Program-made: the position numbers and the translations under genes
In this document: positions 8,162-15,903 of the stretch, piece after piece
Layout: every line of letters starts with the position of its first letter
How positions within the stretch are numbered: position 1 is the stretch's first letter
Assembly (NCBI RefSeq): GCF_910579365.1
Contig: NZ_CAJTUX010000004.1
Location: 21,899-85,898 of the forward strand
Direction of reading: 5' to 3'
DNA from: an uncultured Oscillibacter sp.
GTDB taxonomy: Bacteria; Bacillota; Clostridia; Oscillospirales; Oscillospiraceae
DNA: 64,000 nt
The notes under the pieces: generated by a model
Seen by the model: only the letters and a program-made list of their open reading frames with translations
Told to the model about the DNA's origin: nothing
The model's database searches: none

Positions 8162-9706
8162 TCAGGCCGTGGCCCCGGCGGTATCGTCCTCCAGCATCTT
8201 GTTGATGCCGTTGACATAGGCCCGGATGGAGGACTCGATGATGTCCGTGGAGAGGCCGGTGCCGGTGTAGGTCTCTCCATTGGGGGCCTTGATCTTTACG
8301 ATGCCCTCGCCGATGGCGTCCTCTCCGTCCGTGACGGCGTTGAGGCTGAAGCTCTCCAGCTTGATGTCCATGTTCAGCATCCGGTTGATGGCGGTGAAGG
8401 ACGCGTCCACCGGGCCGGAGCCCACGGCGACGTCCTCCATAACCTCCCCGTCCCGCTCCAGCTTGACATAGGAGGTGGTGGGAAGGCTGGCGCTGGTGCT
8501 GGTGTTGATCAGGTGCCCCAGCAGGCGGCAGGCGCCGGTCTGGGCGTTGAGGCTGTTGTTCCGGCGGTGGAGCACCAGGGACTCCAGGTCGGAGCCGGTG
8601 ATGCTCTTCTTCTTGTCCGCCAGGCCCTTGAAGCGGGTGAAGACGCCCTCCAGCTCCTCGTCGCTGAGCTCGTAGCCCATGGACTCCAGCTTCTCCCGAA
8701 GCGCGTGCTTGCCGGAGTGCTTGCCCAGGACCATGGTGTTCTGGGGAATGCCCACGTCGGCAGAATTCATGATCTCATAGGTCTGGGCATTGGCGATGAC
8801 GCCGTGCTGGTGGATGCCGGACTCGTGGGCGAAGGCGTTGGCCCCCACGATGGCCTTGCTGGGGGCGATGGCCACGCCGGTGATGGAGCTGAGGAGCTTG
8901 CTGGAACGGTAAATCTGTTTCGTGTTGATGCCGGTGTCCGCGTCGTAGAAGTCCCGCCGGGTGCGGATGGCCATAACCAGCTCCTCCAAGCTGGCGTTGC
9001 CCGCCCGCTCGCCGATGCCGTTGACGGTGCACTCCACCTGGGTGGCCCCGGCCTGGACGCAGGCCAGGGTATTGGCCACGGCCATGCCAAGGTCGTTGTG
9101 GCAGTGGACGGAGATGTCCACGTTCTCCACCCCCGCCACGTTTTCCCGGAGGTAGCGGATCAGCTCTCCCATCTCCTGGGGAGTAGAGTAGCCCACGGTA
9201 TCGGGGACGTTTAAGGTGGTGGCCCCGGCGGCCACGGCGTTGGAATAGCACCGGGCCAGGAAGGCGCGGTCGGAACGGGAGGCGTCCTCGGCGGAGAACT
9301 CGATGTCCTCGCAAAAGCTCTTGGCGTAGGCCACCATGTCGCTGATGCGCTGGAGGACCTCCTCCCGGGTCATCTTCAGCTTGTACTCCATGTGAATGTC
9401 GCTGGTGGCCAGGAAGACGTGGATGCGGGGATGCTTGGCGTTTTTCACCGCGTCCCAGGCGGCGTCGATATCCCCCTTAACACAGCGGGCCAGGCTGGCC
9501 ACGGTACACTTGGAGACGGCGGCGGCAATGGATTTCACGCTCTTGTGGTCCATGGGAGAAGCAATGGCGAAGCCCGCCTCAATGACGTCCACCCCCAGGC
9601 GTTCCAGCTGCTTTGCCATCTCGATCTTCTCCGGCAGATTCATGCTGCAGCCGGGGGACTGCTCGCCGTCCCGGAGGGTCGTGTCAAAAATCTTGATGTG
9701 CTTCAT
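8162..9706 (-). CDS. leuA: 2-isopropylmalate synthase
   Basis: First committed enzyme of leucine synthesis, 514 residues, condensing acetyl-CoA with 2-oxoisovalerate. The TIM barrel begins KIFDTTLRDGEQSPGCS with the metal Asp, and has VHCHNDLGMAVANTLA with the second metal ligands and GIGERAGNASLEE. The C-terminal LeuA regulatory domain starts near residue 370 (NAQTGACRLLGHL ... GSGPVDASFTAINRML) and normally mediates leucine feedback. AGGAGG precedes ATG 9706. Expression is controlled by the T-box upstream. Confidence 0.97.
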   Translation of the reverse strand: MKHIKIFDTTLRDGEQSPGCSMNLPEKIEMAKQLERLGVDVIEAGFAIASPMDHKSVKSIAAAVSKCTVASLARCVKGDIDAAWDAVKNAKHPRIHVFLATSDIHMEYKLKMTREEVLQRISDMVAYAKSFCEDIEFSAEDASRSDRAFLARCYSNAVAAGATTLNVPDTVGYSTPQEMGELIRYLRENVAGVENVDISVHCHNDLGMAVANTLACVQAGATQVECTVNGIGERAGNASLEELVMAIRTRRDFYDADTGINTKQIYRSSKLLSSITGVAIAPSKAIVGANAFAHESGIHQHGVIANAQTYEIMNSADVGIPQNTMVLGKHSGKHALREKLESMGYELSDEELEGVFTRFKGLADKKKSITGSDLESLVLHRRNNSLNAQTGACRLLGHLINTSTSASLPTTSYVKLERDGEVMEDVAVGSGPVDASFTAINRMLNMDIKLESFSLNAVTDGEDAIGEGIVKIKAPNGETYTGTGLSTDIIESSIRAYVNGINKMLEDDTAGATA

Positions 9707-9753
9707 GGCTTGGTTCCTCCTGTTTTCTATTCAAAATATCCATTTCAGGCAAC

Positions 9754-9792
9754 AAAAAAAGCCCTCGTCTCCTTCCTAAAGAGACGAAAGCT
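9754..9792 (-). terminator. T-box terminator before leuA
   Basis: Minus-strand stem GCTTTCGTCTC / GAGACGAGGGC, then seven Ts (9760-9754). It competes with the antiterminator that contains the T-box sequence at 9799-9813. Confidence 0.88.
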
Positions 9793-10044
9793 CTGCTTCC
9801 GCGGTACCACTCTCATTGGCATAAAACATGCCCGCTTCCGGCATCGGTCCGGCGCGCCGGACGAATTCCGCCTCTTTGGTAACGGTGAGGAAACCCGTCT
9901 CCGCCTAAACGGCGCCGTCTCAGCGGAGCTACTCAAGGGCCAGTGACATCCTTCCCCTCCGCGCTGCCTCGCAGCATCCGGCAGCTCTCTGAAGCGTCCT
10001 GAAAGGATTTTCTCCCTGTCATTGTATTTCTTATTTCCTTGTTG
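9754..10044 (-). ncRNA. T-box riboswitch (leucine) controlling leuACDB
   Basis: The minus strand carries the canonical antiterminator bulge AGAGTGGTACCGCGG (9813-9799), followed by the terminator above. The roughly 290-base leader begins at the promoter at 10051-10079 and contains a stem I with a GCTGCGAGGCAGC apical hairpin. Uncharged tRNA stabilises the antiterminator through its CCA end and lets leuACDB be transcribed. Leucine specificity is expected from the genes. Leucine codons CUU/UUG occur in the candidate specifier segment GGCCCUUGAGUAGCUC, but I could not fix the specifier codon without folding. Confidence 0.92.
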
Positions 10045-10050
10045 GGGTAT

Positions 10051-10079
10051 AAGATACAGGATTTTTCCCGGTTTGTCAA
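10051..10079 (-). promoter_or_regulatory. Sigma-A promoter of the leu operon leader
   Basis: TTGACA (10079-10074), 17 bases, TATCTT (10056-10051) on the minus strand. About 345 bases separate it from leuA, filled by the T-box. Confidence 0.78.
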
Positions 10080-10303
10080 TAGATAATTTCACCCCCTTCT
10101 GTTGATATTTGGTCCGGACGCTTCGTCATTTTTGCCGAAAATGGTGGATTGTCTCAAAAAACCTTGCTGCAAGCGGCTCTTCGGGCGCGCTTCTGCCGGG
10201 GGCGGGAGCAGCCAAGTCTCCCGCCCTGTGCATTTTTTTCCCGGCGGCGGTATCCCTATGCGCCGCGCGGCAAAGCGCGCCTGCCGGGGCTTGGATCCCT
10301 TCC
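10080..10303. other. Intergenic stretch between the leu promoter and the subtilase gene
   Basis: No gene is supported here. On the minus strand it holds a GGGCGGGAG / CTCCCGCCC hairpin with a nine-base loop, and further on a short CTTG/CAAG stem followed by six Ts near 10160. Either could end the subtilase transcript. Confidence 0.5.
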
Positions 10304-12016
10304 TCACAGCTCCCGCATCAGGTGGAAAGTCTGCATCAGCTGTAGAGACCCGTAGCCCCACTGGTTGTTGGGATAGCTCATGTCGGCCCGCCGGAGGCAT
10401 CCCCGGATCAAGTAGGCCCGAATCTGGTAGGTTCCCATGGCCGGGTCGTTTCCCTCCCGAATGCCCCATTGGAGCAGCAGGGCGCAGGTGCCCGCCAGCA
10501 CCGCCGCCGCCGCGCTGGTGCCGCTCATCAGACCGGGACCGTAGGGATATATGCCCCGAACGCCCACTCCCGGGGCCGTCAGGTCCGGCAGTACCCGGCC
10601 ATCCCAGGCGGGGCCCCGGGAACTCTTGGCGTACAGGCTCTTGCTGGCGCTGTCATAGGCTCCGCAGCAGATCACTCCCACGGCGGTGCCGGGACAGGTG
10701 ACGGTATAGTCCGGCGTGGCCGCCAGAAACTCCACCGAGGGCGCCACAAACCCCGTCATGGGCAGCCACACCTGATAGCTCCCGTTGAGCAGAACGTCCC
10801 CGTGGAGCTGGATGGTCCACACGCCGGGCGTGGCCCCCAGAATGCGGATCACCGTCAGCTGCCCGCCGCTGCCCTCTATGGGGAAGTGGTACTCAATCTG
10901 CACTCTGGCGGCCTCCAGCACCAGCTTCACATCGGCGGCGGGGGCGACCCCCGGCCGGGCGGGCACCCGGCCCACCAGTTCCCCGGAGGGGGAGCGCACC
11001 GAAACCGACAGCCGGTCCGCCACCGAGTTCCACGCGGCGATGTACACGTTTCCCGCGTTTTCCCCCACCTTCAGGTCTACCTGCCCCGGCTTCTCCCCCG
11101 GCTCCAGGATGCCGCCGGTGTGGTGGCGGGCCTCGGCCTCGTTGCCCGCCGCCGCGCAGAGGCACACGCCCTTCTGAATGGAGACGGCGCTCAGATACTC
11201 CTCGAACACGCTGTAGCCGTCGTGGCTCCCCGCGTTGGTGCCAAGGCCAATGCAGATGGCCACCGGGCGGCCCAGCTCCCTGGCCTTTTGCAGGATGTAT
11301 TCCACCCCCACCATCACGGCGCTGGACTCATAGGCGTGCTCCTGGTCCGCCGGAACGCAGAACCTCTCCCGGTAGAAGGGCCGGGCCTTTCGGAGCTTCA
11401 CGGCGATGATCTCCGCGTCCGGGGCCGCGCCGGCGAAGTCCTGGGTCTCCCGCCCGGCGGCCACAGAGGCCAGGAAGGTGCCGTGTCCGTCCTCGTCCCG
11501 CTGGGGCACCCGGGCATAGGGGTCCCCGGACGTCAAGGCGGCGTCGATGTCCGCCTTGCTGTATTCCCGGCCCAGGAGAAAGCCGCTGGGCGGGTCCCCC
11601 TCGGCGGTCTGGTCGTAGATGTACTGAATCTTGCTGCTGCCGTCCTCATAGCGGAAGACGTCCTGGGTGTAGTCGATGCCCGTGTCCACAAAACCAATCA
11701 GCACGCCCCGGCCCTTCAAGTTCAGATAGGGCTGGTTATGAACCTGCGAGATGCCCGCCGCCTCCAGGGCCGGACGGTCCAACAGCCCCAGCACCACGGA
11801 GGCGGAGCTGATAAAGGCGGTTCCCAGGGCCTCCTCCAGATGGTGAAAATTCTCCTGCTTGATATACCCCAGAACATAGCGCCCGGAGAGCATCTGCCCC
11901 ACCACCACCTCGTTGGACCCCCGCGCGTACTCGAAAAAGGAGTCGGTGGCCCGGGTGACAAAATCTACGGTATCCGGCGCGTGAATGAACTCCAGCGCCT
12001 CCTGTGAAAGACGCAT
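10304..12016 (-). CDS. S8 subtilisin-like serine protease, Csp (germination protease) family, second copy
   Basis: A 570-residue subtilase with an intact triad: Asp111 in IGFVDTGID, His178 in DGHGTFLAS, Ser501 in MSGTSAAAA; the oxyanion Asn is in AAAGNEA near 292. A beta-rich insert of about 150 residues separates the Asn and Ser regions, as in clostridial Csp proteins. There is no export signal, and the N-terminal 90 residues form a prodomain-like segment. Csp proteases sense bile salts or amino acids and cleave pro-SleC at germination. It starts one base after the stop of the other subtilase, and a SleC-like gene is divergent, which supports the role. In C. difficile some Csp copies are pseudoproteases; this one is not. 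Confidence 0.82.
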   Translation of the reverse strand: MRLSQEALEFIHAPDTVDFVTRATDSFFEYARGSNEVVVGQMLSGRYVLGYIKQENFHHLEEALGTAFISSASVVLGLLDRPALEAAGISQVHNQPYLNLKGRGVLIGFVDTGIDYTQDVFRYEDGSSKIQYIYDQTAEGDPPSGFLLGREYSKADIDAALTSGDPYARVPQRDEDGHGTFLASVAAGRETQDFAGAAPDAEIIAVKLRKARPFYRERFCVPADQEHAYESSAVMVGVEYILQKARELGRPVAICIGLGTNAGSHDGYSVFEEYLSAVSIQKGVCLCAAAGNEAEARHHTGGILEPGEKPGQVDLKVGENAGNVYIAAWNSVADRLSVSVRSPSGELVGRVPARPGVAPAADVKLVLEAARVQIEYHFPIEGSGGQLTVIRILGATPGVWTIQLHGDVLLNGSYQVWLPMTGFVAPSVEFLAATPDYTVTCPGTAVGVICCGAYDSASKSLYAKSSRGPAWDGRVLPDLTAPGVGVRGIYPYGPGLMSGTSAAAAVLAGTCALLLQWGIREGNDPAMGTYQIRAYLIRGCLRRADMSYPNNQWGYGSLQLMQTFHLMREL

Positions 12017-12017
12017 G

Positions 12018-13577
12018 TCAAAGCCCCCTTTCCACGTGACTGACCAGCTCGTTCATGGTCCCGCAGAGATTCAGCCGCCCATAGCCCCACTGGGGATTGG
12101 GATAGGCCATGAAGGGACTGCGGAGCGCCCCCTTGCACAAAAAGGCCTTCACCCGCTGGCCATAGAGAAACAGGTCGTTCCCCTGGACCACGCCCCACTC
12201 CATCATCAGCGCCGCCGCGCCGGAGACAAAGGGCGCGGCCATGCTGGTGCCGGTGAACACGTCGTATCCCCCGCCGGCCTTGGCGGACCTGACGGCCTCC
12301 GCCGGGGCCGTCAGGTCCAGCAGCACCCGCCCTGCGCAGTCCTGGTCCCCCCGGCCGGAGAAGGGGCTGACCGTCTCCGTCTCTGGCCGGAAGCCTCCCA
12401 CGGAAATGGGGTACAAGGCCGTGGCGGGGAGGGTGATGGTCAAATCCGGCTCCGGCTGGAGGAAGGCGGTGCGGTCGCTGACCTCCTCCACCGTGGGCAG
12501 CCAGACGTCAAAGCGGCCGTCGGACACCCGCTTGCCATGGCACCGCAGCTTCCAAAGACCGTCCAGCTCCCCGGCGGGAGCGTCCAGGAGAATCATGGCC
12601 TCCTGGGAGGCGCTGTAATGGGTGGGGACCCCGTAGAAAACCGACACCCGGATAGAGCCGAACCGGAGGAACCGGGTCCCCTCCGTCAGCATCCCGGTGG
12701 ACTGTCCGTTGGGCAGGATCAGCTCCAGCGCCGCCTCGTCCGCAAAGTTTTTCCACAGGGAGAGGTAGATCTGCTCTCTCCGGGTGGAGACGGTGAACTC
12801 CGCGTCCACCGTGCCCCCCTCCACCAGCCGGCCCCGGAAGTGGTGCGCGCCGGAGCCCTCGTTTCCGGCGGCGCAGACCACGGCGCTCCGCCCCCGCTGG
12901 GCGGATTGGTCGATGTAGGACTCGAACAGCGTCTGCCCCTGGTGGGAGCCGCAGTTGGTGCCGTAGCTGATGTTCACCACACAGGGCATCCCCCGCTCCT
13001 CCGCCTGGTCCAGCAGGTATTTCACTGCCCGCATCACGTCGGTGGTCCGGGCGGTGGCCAGCTTCACCGCCGCGATGGCCGCGCCGGGGGCCACGCCGCT
13101 GCGCCCGGCAGCAACCGCCGCCACGGCGGTGCCGTGGCCCGTCACGTCGGCGGAGGAGACAAGGCCCGCGGCGATCTCCTCCTTGGAATAGGCCGCCCCG
13201 CGGCGAAAGCCCTTGGGCGGCGTTCCCTCCGCCGTCATGTCCCAGAGGGCCGCAACGCGGCTGGTTCCATCCTCCCCCAGAAACTCCGGGTGGTTCAGGT
13301 CCAGCCCCGAGTCCACAAAGCCGATCATCACCCCCTGCCCCGACAGTCCCAAGCCGCTCTCGCGCTGGACCGGGGGAATGCAGGCGGCCTCCATGCTCCG
13401 GTCCGTCAGCCCGCTGAGCCGCCGGGCCGGTTCATAAAAGGTCACCTGCCGGTGCTCCAGCAGCCGCCGGGGAGGCTGGTTCTCCTCCAGCTCCATGATG
13501 GCAAACTGCGCGTCCAGCAGCTCCGTGGGATAGCCCAGGGAGAGGATATCGCCTGTGTATTTGATAATGTATTCCAT
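12018..13577 (-). CDS. S8 subtilisin-like serine protease, Csp (germination protease) family, first copy
   Basis: A 519-residue subtilase with Asp89 (IGFVDSGLD), His148 (TGHGTAVAA), oxyanion Asn239 (CAAGNEGSG) and Ser445 (GTSMAAPFVSG). An N-terminal prodomain-like stretch of about 65 residues and a long beta-rich insert (about 250-400) match the CspB-type spore proteases. No signal peptide is present, as expected for a mother-cell product packed into the spore. It is followed at once by the second subtilase and is divergent from the SleC-like gene across 84 bases. It is likely the active protease that matures the cortex hydrolase, by family and context. Confidence 0.83.
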   Translation of the reverse strand: MEYIIKYTGDILSLGYPTELLDAQFAIMELEENQPPRRLLEHRQVTFYEPARRLSGLTDRSMEAACIPPVQRESGLGLSGQGVMIGFVDSGLDLNHPEFLGEDGTSRVAALWDMTAEGTPPKGFRRGAAYSKEEIAAGLVSSADVTGHGTAVAAVAAGRSGVAPGAAIAAVKLATARTTDVMRAVKYLLDQAEERGMPCVVNISYGTNCGSHQGQTLFESYIDQSAQRGRSAVVCAAGNEGSGAHHFRGRLVEGGTVDAEFTVSTRREQIYLSLWKNFADEAALELILPNGQSTGMLTEGTRFLRFGSIRVSVFYGVPTHYSASQEAMILLDAPAGELDGLWKLRCHGKRVSDGRFDVWLPTVEEVSDRTAFLQPEPDLTITLPATALYPISVGGFRPETETVSPFSGRGDQDCAGRVLLDLTAPAEAVRSAKAGGGYDVFTGTSMAAPFVSGAAALMMEWGVVQGNDLFLYGQRVKAFLCKGALRSPFMAYPNPQWGYGRLNLCGTMNELVSHVERGL

Positions 13578-13627
13578 ACAGCCCTCCGTCCCGATTCTTT
13601 CGGGCGGCCCCGGTGGAACCCCGCCCG

Positions 13628-13650
13628 CATAGAATAGTATACGGAAAGGA
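13628..13650 (+). promoter_or_regulatory. Possible sporulation-type -10 box before the SleC-like gene
   Basis: CATAGAAT (13628-13635) is one base from the SigE -10 consensus CATACAAT, and AAAGGAGG follows at 13645-13652. No convincing -35 is seen in the GC-rich sequence before it. The 84-base divergent region must hold promoters for both sides. Confidence 0.3.
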
Positions 13651-13661
13651 GGACTGCCGTT

Positions 13662-14900
13662 ATGAATCCAACCTATCTGGACAAAGGCAATCTACAGGTT
13701 TTTGTAACCGCCGGAGACAGTCCCGCCCCCATCCCGGGGGCCAGGGTGCGCATCAGCGACCCGGAAAACGGCAAGGTGCTGGAGGAGCTCTCCACAGACG
13801 CGTCCGGCCAGACGCCCTTTGTGGAGCTGCCCGCGCCGCCCATTGAGCTCTCTGTCGCGGAGGGGGCGGCGGAGCAGCGGCCCTACGCCCTTTATAACGT
13901 CACGGTCTCCGCCGAAGGACGGGAAACCCTTCACATCGGCGGGGTGGAGCTGCTGCCCACAGGCCGCTCCATCCAGCGGGCGGCGCTCTCCCCGGCCCGG
14001 TCCGGCGGCTTCAACGTACACAACGTGTTCCTGGCCCCCCACGCCCTCTGGGGCGAGCCCTCCACCCGCCAGCCGGAGGAGGAGGTCAAGCCCCTGCCGG
14101 AGCCGGAGGGGCTGGTGGTACTGCCGGAGCCGGTGATCCCGGAATTTGTCGTGGTCCACGCCGGGCGGCCGGACGACGCCTCCGCCCCCAACTACTGGGT
14201 CCGGTTCAAGGACTACATCAAAAACGTGGCGTGCAGCGAGATTTACTCCACCTGGAGAACCGAGGCCATCAAGGCCAACGTCCTGGCCATCCTCTCCTTC
14301 ACCCTGAACCGGGTCTATACGGAGTGGTATCGAGGGAAGGGGTATGACTTCACCATCACCAGCTCCACGGCCTTTGACCAGTCCTACTCCCACGACCGGA
14401 CCATCTTCCAGGAGATCGGCGTGGTGGTGGACGATCTGTTCACCACCTACGTCACCAAGGAGGGCATCGCCCAGCCCCTGTTCACCCAATACTGCGACGG
14501 GCGGCGGACGCAGTGCGGCGGGCTGAGCCAGTGGGGCTCTCAGGCTCTGGGGGAGCAGGGCTGGGACGCGATGAGCATCCTGCGCAAATACTACGGCTCG
14601 GAAATCTATCTCAAAAGCGCGGAGAGGGTGGAGGGCGTGCCCCTGTCCTACGGCGGCGAGGTGCTGTCTCCCGGCAGCGAGGGCGAGGCCGTCCGGACCA
14701 TCCAGGAGCAGCTGAACCGCATCTCTGTCAACTTCCCCGCCATTCCCAAAATTCCGGCGGACGGCGCTTATGGCCCCGCCACCCAGGAAGCGGTAACCAC
14801 CTTCCAAAGCATCTTTCATCTCCCCCAAACCGGCAGCGTGGACTTCGCCTCATGGTACGAGATTTCCAACGTATTCGTGGCCGTGGAAAAAATGGCCTGA
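13662..14900 (+). CDS. SleC-like spore cortex-lytic enzyme (SpoIID-like domain plus peptidoglycan-binding domain)
   Basis: 412 residues, close to clostridial SleC (about 420-440). An N-terminal carboxypeptidase-regulatory-like beta domain (about 10-100) precedes a SpoIID/LytB-like domain: NVACSEIYSTW with the candidate catalytic Glu193, a helix KANVLAILSFTLNRVYTEW, and CDGRRTQCGGLSQWGS with Cys278 and Cys285. A PG_binding_1 domain follows at about 335-395 (LSPGSEGEAVRTIQEQLN). SleC is a lytic transglycosylase that opens the cortex after Csp cleavage. There is no signal peptide. The divergent pair of Csp proteases makes SleC much more likely than SpoIID itself, which has a membrane anchor and no PG-binding tail. 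Confidence 0.8.
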   Translation: MNPTYLDKGNLQVFVTAGDSPAPIPGARVRISDPENGKVLEELSTDASGQTPFVELPAPPIELSVAEGAAEQRPYALYNVTVSAEGRETLHIGGVELLPTGRSIQRAALSPARSGGFNVHNVFLAPHALWGEPSTRQPEEEVKPLPEPEGLVVLPEPVIPEFVVVHAGRPDDASAPNYWVRFKDYIKNVACSEIYSTWRTEAIKANVLAILSFTLNRVYTEWYRGKGYDFTITSSTAFDQSYSHDRTIFQEIGVVVDDLFTTYVTKEGIAQPLFTQYCDGRRTQCGGLSQWGSQALGEQGWDAMSILRKYYGSEIYLKSAERVEGVPLSYGGEVLSPGSEGEAVRTIQEQLNRISVNFPAIPKIPADGAYGPATQEAVTTFQSIFHLPQTGSVDFASWYEISNVFVAVEKMA

Positions 14901-14990
14901 CCGGCGCGGCGAAGCGCTCCTTGCCGTAAAGGTCCTGGAGTTCCGGAGCATCTGCCGGCTCCAATCCCTGCATGCTTACCCGGACGCACG

Positions 14991-15030
14991 GAATGCCCGG
15001 CGGCGAGAGACGTCTCGCCGCCGGGCATTC
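14991..15030. terminator. Perfect 18-bp inverted repeat between convergent genes
   Basis: Left arm 14991-15008 and right arm 15013-15030 (ending GCCGGGCATTC) match perfectly around the loop GACG. It lies between the ends of the convergent SleC-like and DUF6514 genes. There is no T-run on either side, so it may act as a strong stem for both strands or be a dispersed repeat. Confidence 0.55.
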
Positions 15031-15111
15031 GCCGGTTTCCAAACAAAATTCCGCTCTGTCAAGACTCTGGAAGCCTTCCTCCGCCGGGTACGCGAGGCTG
15101 CGGGACGGCGC

Positions 15112-15339
15112 TCAAAGCAGCGTTTCCAAAATATCCGGCAGGCAGAGGGGATCCAGCTGCTTTTTCGTCAAGAGGCTGGCCAGGCGCAGAGTAAAGCCGA
15201 AATCCGTGGATATGTCCGGCAGGATCATCAGCTCCCGGTCCTCCTCCTTTTCGCTCCAAAGAACCCGGAGTCCAAAGGTCCGCCGCCCGCCGGCGCAGGA
15301 AGCGCGCCCCTCATTTTCGATTGGCAAATACAGGAACAT
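15112..15339 (-). CDS. DUF6514-family small protein
   Basis: 75 residues. The centre and C-terminus (RTFGLRVLWSEKE, LPDISTDFGF, LDPLCLPDILETLL) match the pattern of DUF6514, a short family restricted to Oscillospirales-like Clostridia; the function is unknown. The ATG at 15339 lies inside the 3' end of the XRE gene (29-base overlap) and is preceded by AGGAGG at good distance, so the two are coupled. The family call is from memory of the pattern and is moderate. Confidence 0.65.
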   Translation of the reverse strand: MFLYLPIENEGRASCAGGRRTFGLRVLWSEKEEDRELMILPDISTDFGFTLRLASLLTKKQLDPLCLPDILETLL

Positions 15340-15580
15340 GGATGCCCACCTCCTCCGCCACTTCTGCGGGAGACAGTTCCAAAACGGCCAGCAGGCAGAT
15401 GGTATCCAGGCAGTTTAAACTGCTCTTCCCTCCCTCGACCTGAATAATCCAACGCACAGAACAGTTCATGAGCTCGGCAAGCTTTTCCTGCGTAAGTCCA
15501 CGGCTATTCCGTGCGTCGCGGATCATCCGCCCAAAGGCCACCTTCTGGGTTTGACTAGGCGTGCGTTTTTTGAACATCAT
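15311..15580 (-). CDS. XRE-family HTH transcriptional regulator
   Basis: 89 residues, nearly all one lambda-repressor-like HTH: FGRMIRDARNSRGLTQEKLAELMNCS covers helices 1-3, and VRWIIQVEGGKSSLNCLDTICLLAVLEL helices 3-5. No ligand domain is present. The start ATG at 15580 follows GGAGA. A perfect 10-bp palindrome overlies its ribosome binding site, suggesting autoregulation at DNA or RNA level. The DUF6514 gene overlaps its end. Confidence 0.88.
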   Translation of the reverse strand: MMFKKRTPSQTQKVAFGRMIRDARNSRGLTQEKLAELMNCSVRWIIQVEGGKSSLNCLDTICLLAVLELSPAEVAEEVGIHVPVFANRK

Positions 15581-15587
15581 GATTTCT

Positions 15588-15609
15588 CCTTTATAGATTT
15601 CTATAAAGG
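15588..15609. promoter_or_regulatory. Palindromic operator or hairpin covering the XRE ribosome binding site
   Basis: CCTTTATAGA-TT-TCTATAAAGG has perfect 10-bp arms. The minus-strand AAAGGAG that initiates the XRE gene is part of the arm at 15588-15597. As DNA it is a good homodimer site for the XRE protein; as RNA the stem would hide the ribosome binding site. A weak CATAAT -10-like element lies just upstream (around 15614-15619). Confidence 0.55.
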
Positions 15610-15801
15610 AAGATTATGCCAGCCTTTGCGCCCCGTCCATGCGCGCCGCATGCAGATTGGAAAAATTTGTAGAATTTTAAATGAAAACCGTTGGGCAGGC
15701 GGCGAAACAGCCCGCAGATTTGTTGTCCGTTCGTAACATTTCTTCGTTTTTTCCCGTGTCTCCCTGGGAAAGAAGCAAGAAACGGAACGGCTGCGGAGCA
15801 G

Positions 15802-15844
15802 AAAAACGCCCCCTCTTTTCAAACGCTTCACCGAAAAGAGGGGG
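15802..15844 (-). terminator. Terminator of the FapA-like gene
   Basis: Minus-strand arms CCCCCTCTTTTC and GAAAAGAGGGGG (12 bp, perfect) with a 12-base loop, followed by CG and TTTTT. The rest of 15610-15801 holds no supported gene. Confidence 0.85.
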
Positions 15845-15903
15845 ACCCATTTTATGAGACGGCACTTCCGTTCTGCCGCCTTCCGCGCCGCCCGGCGGCA
15901 CGG

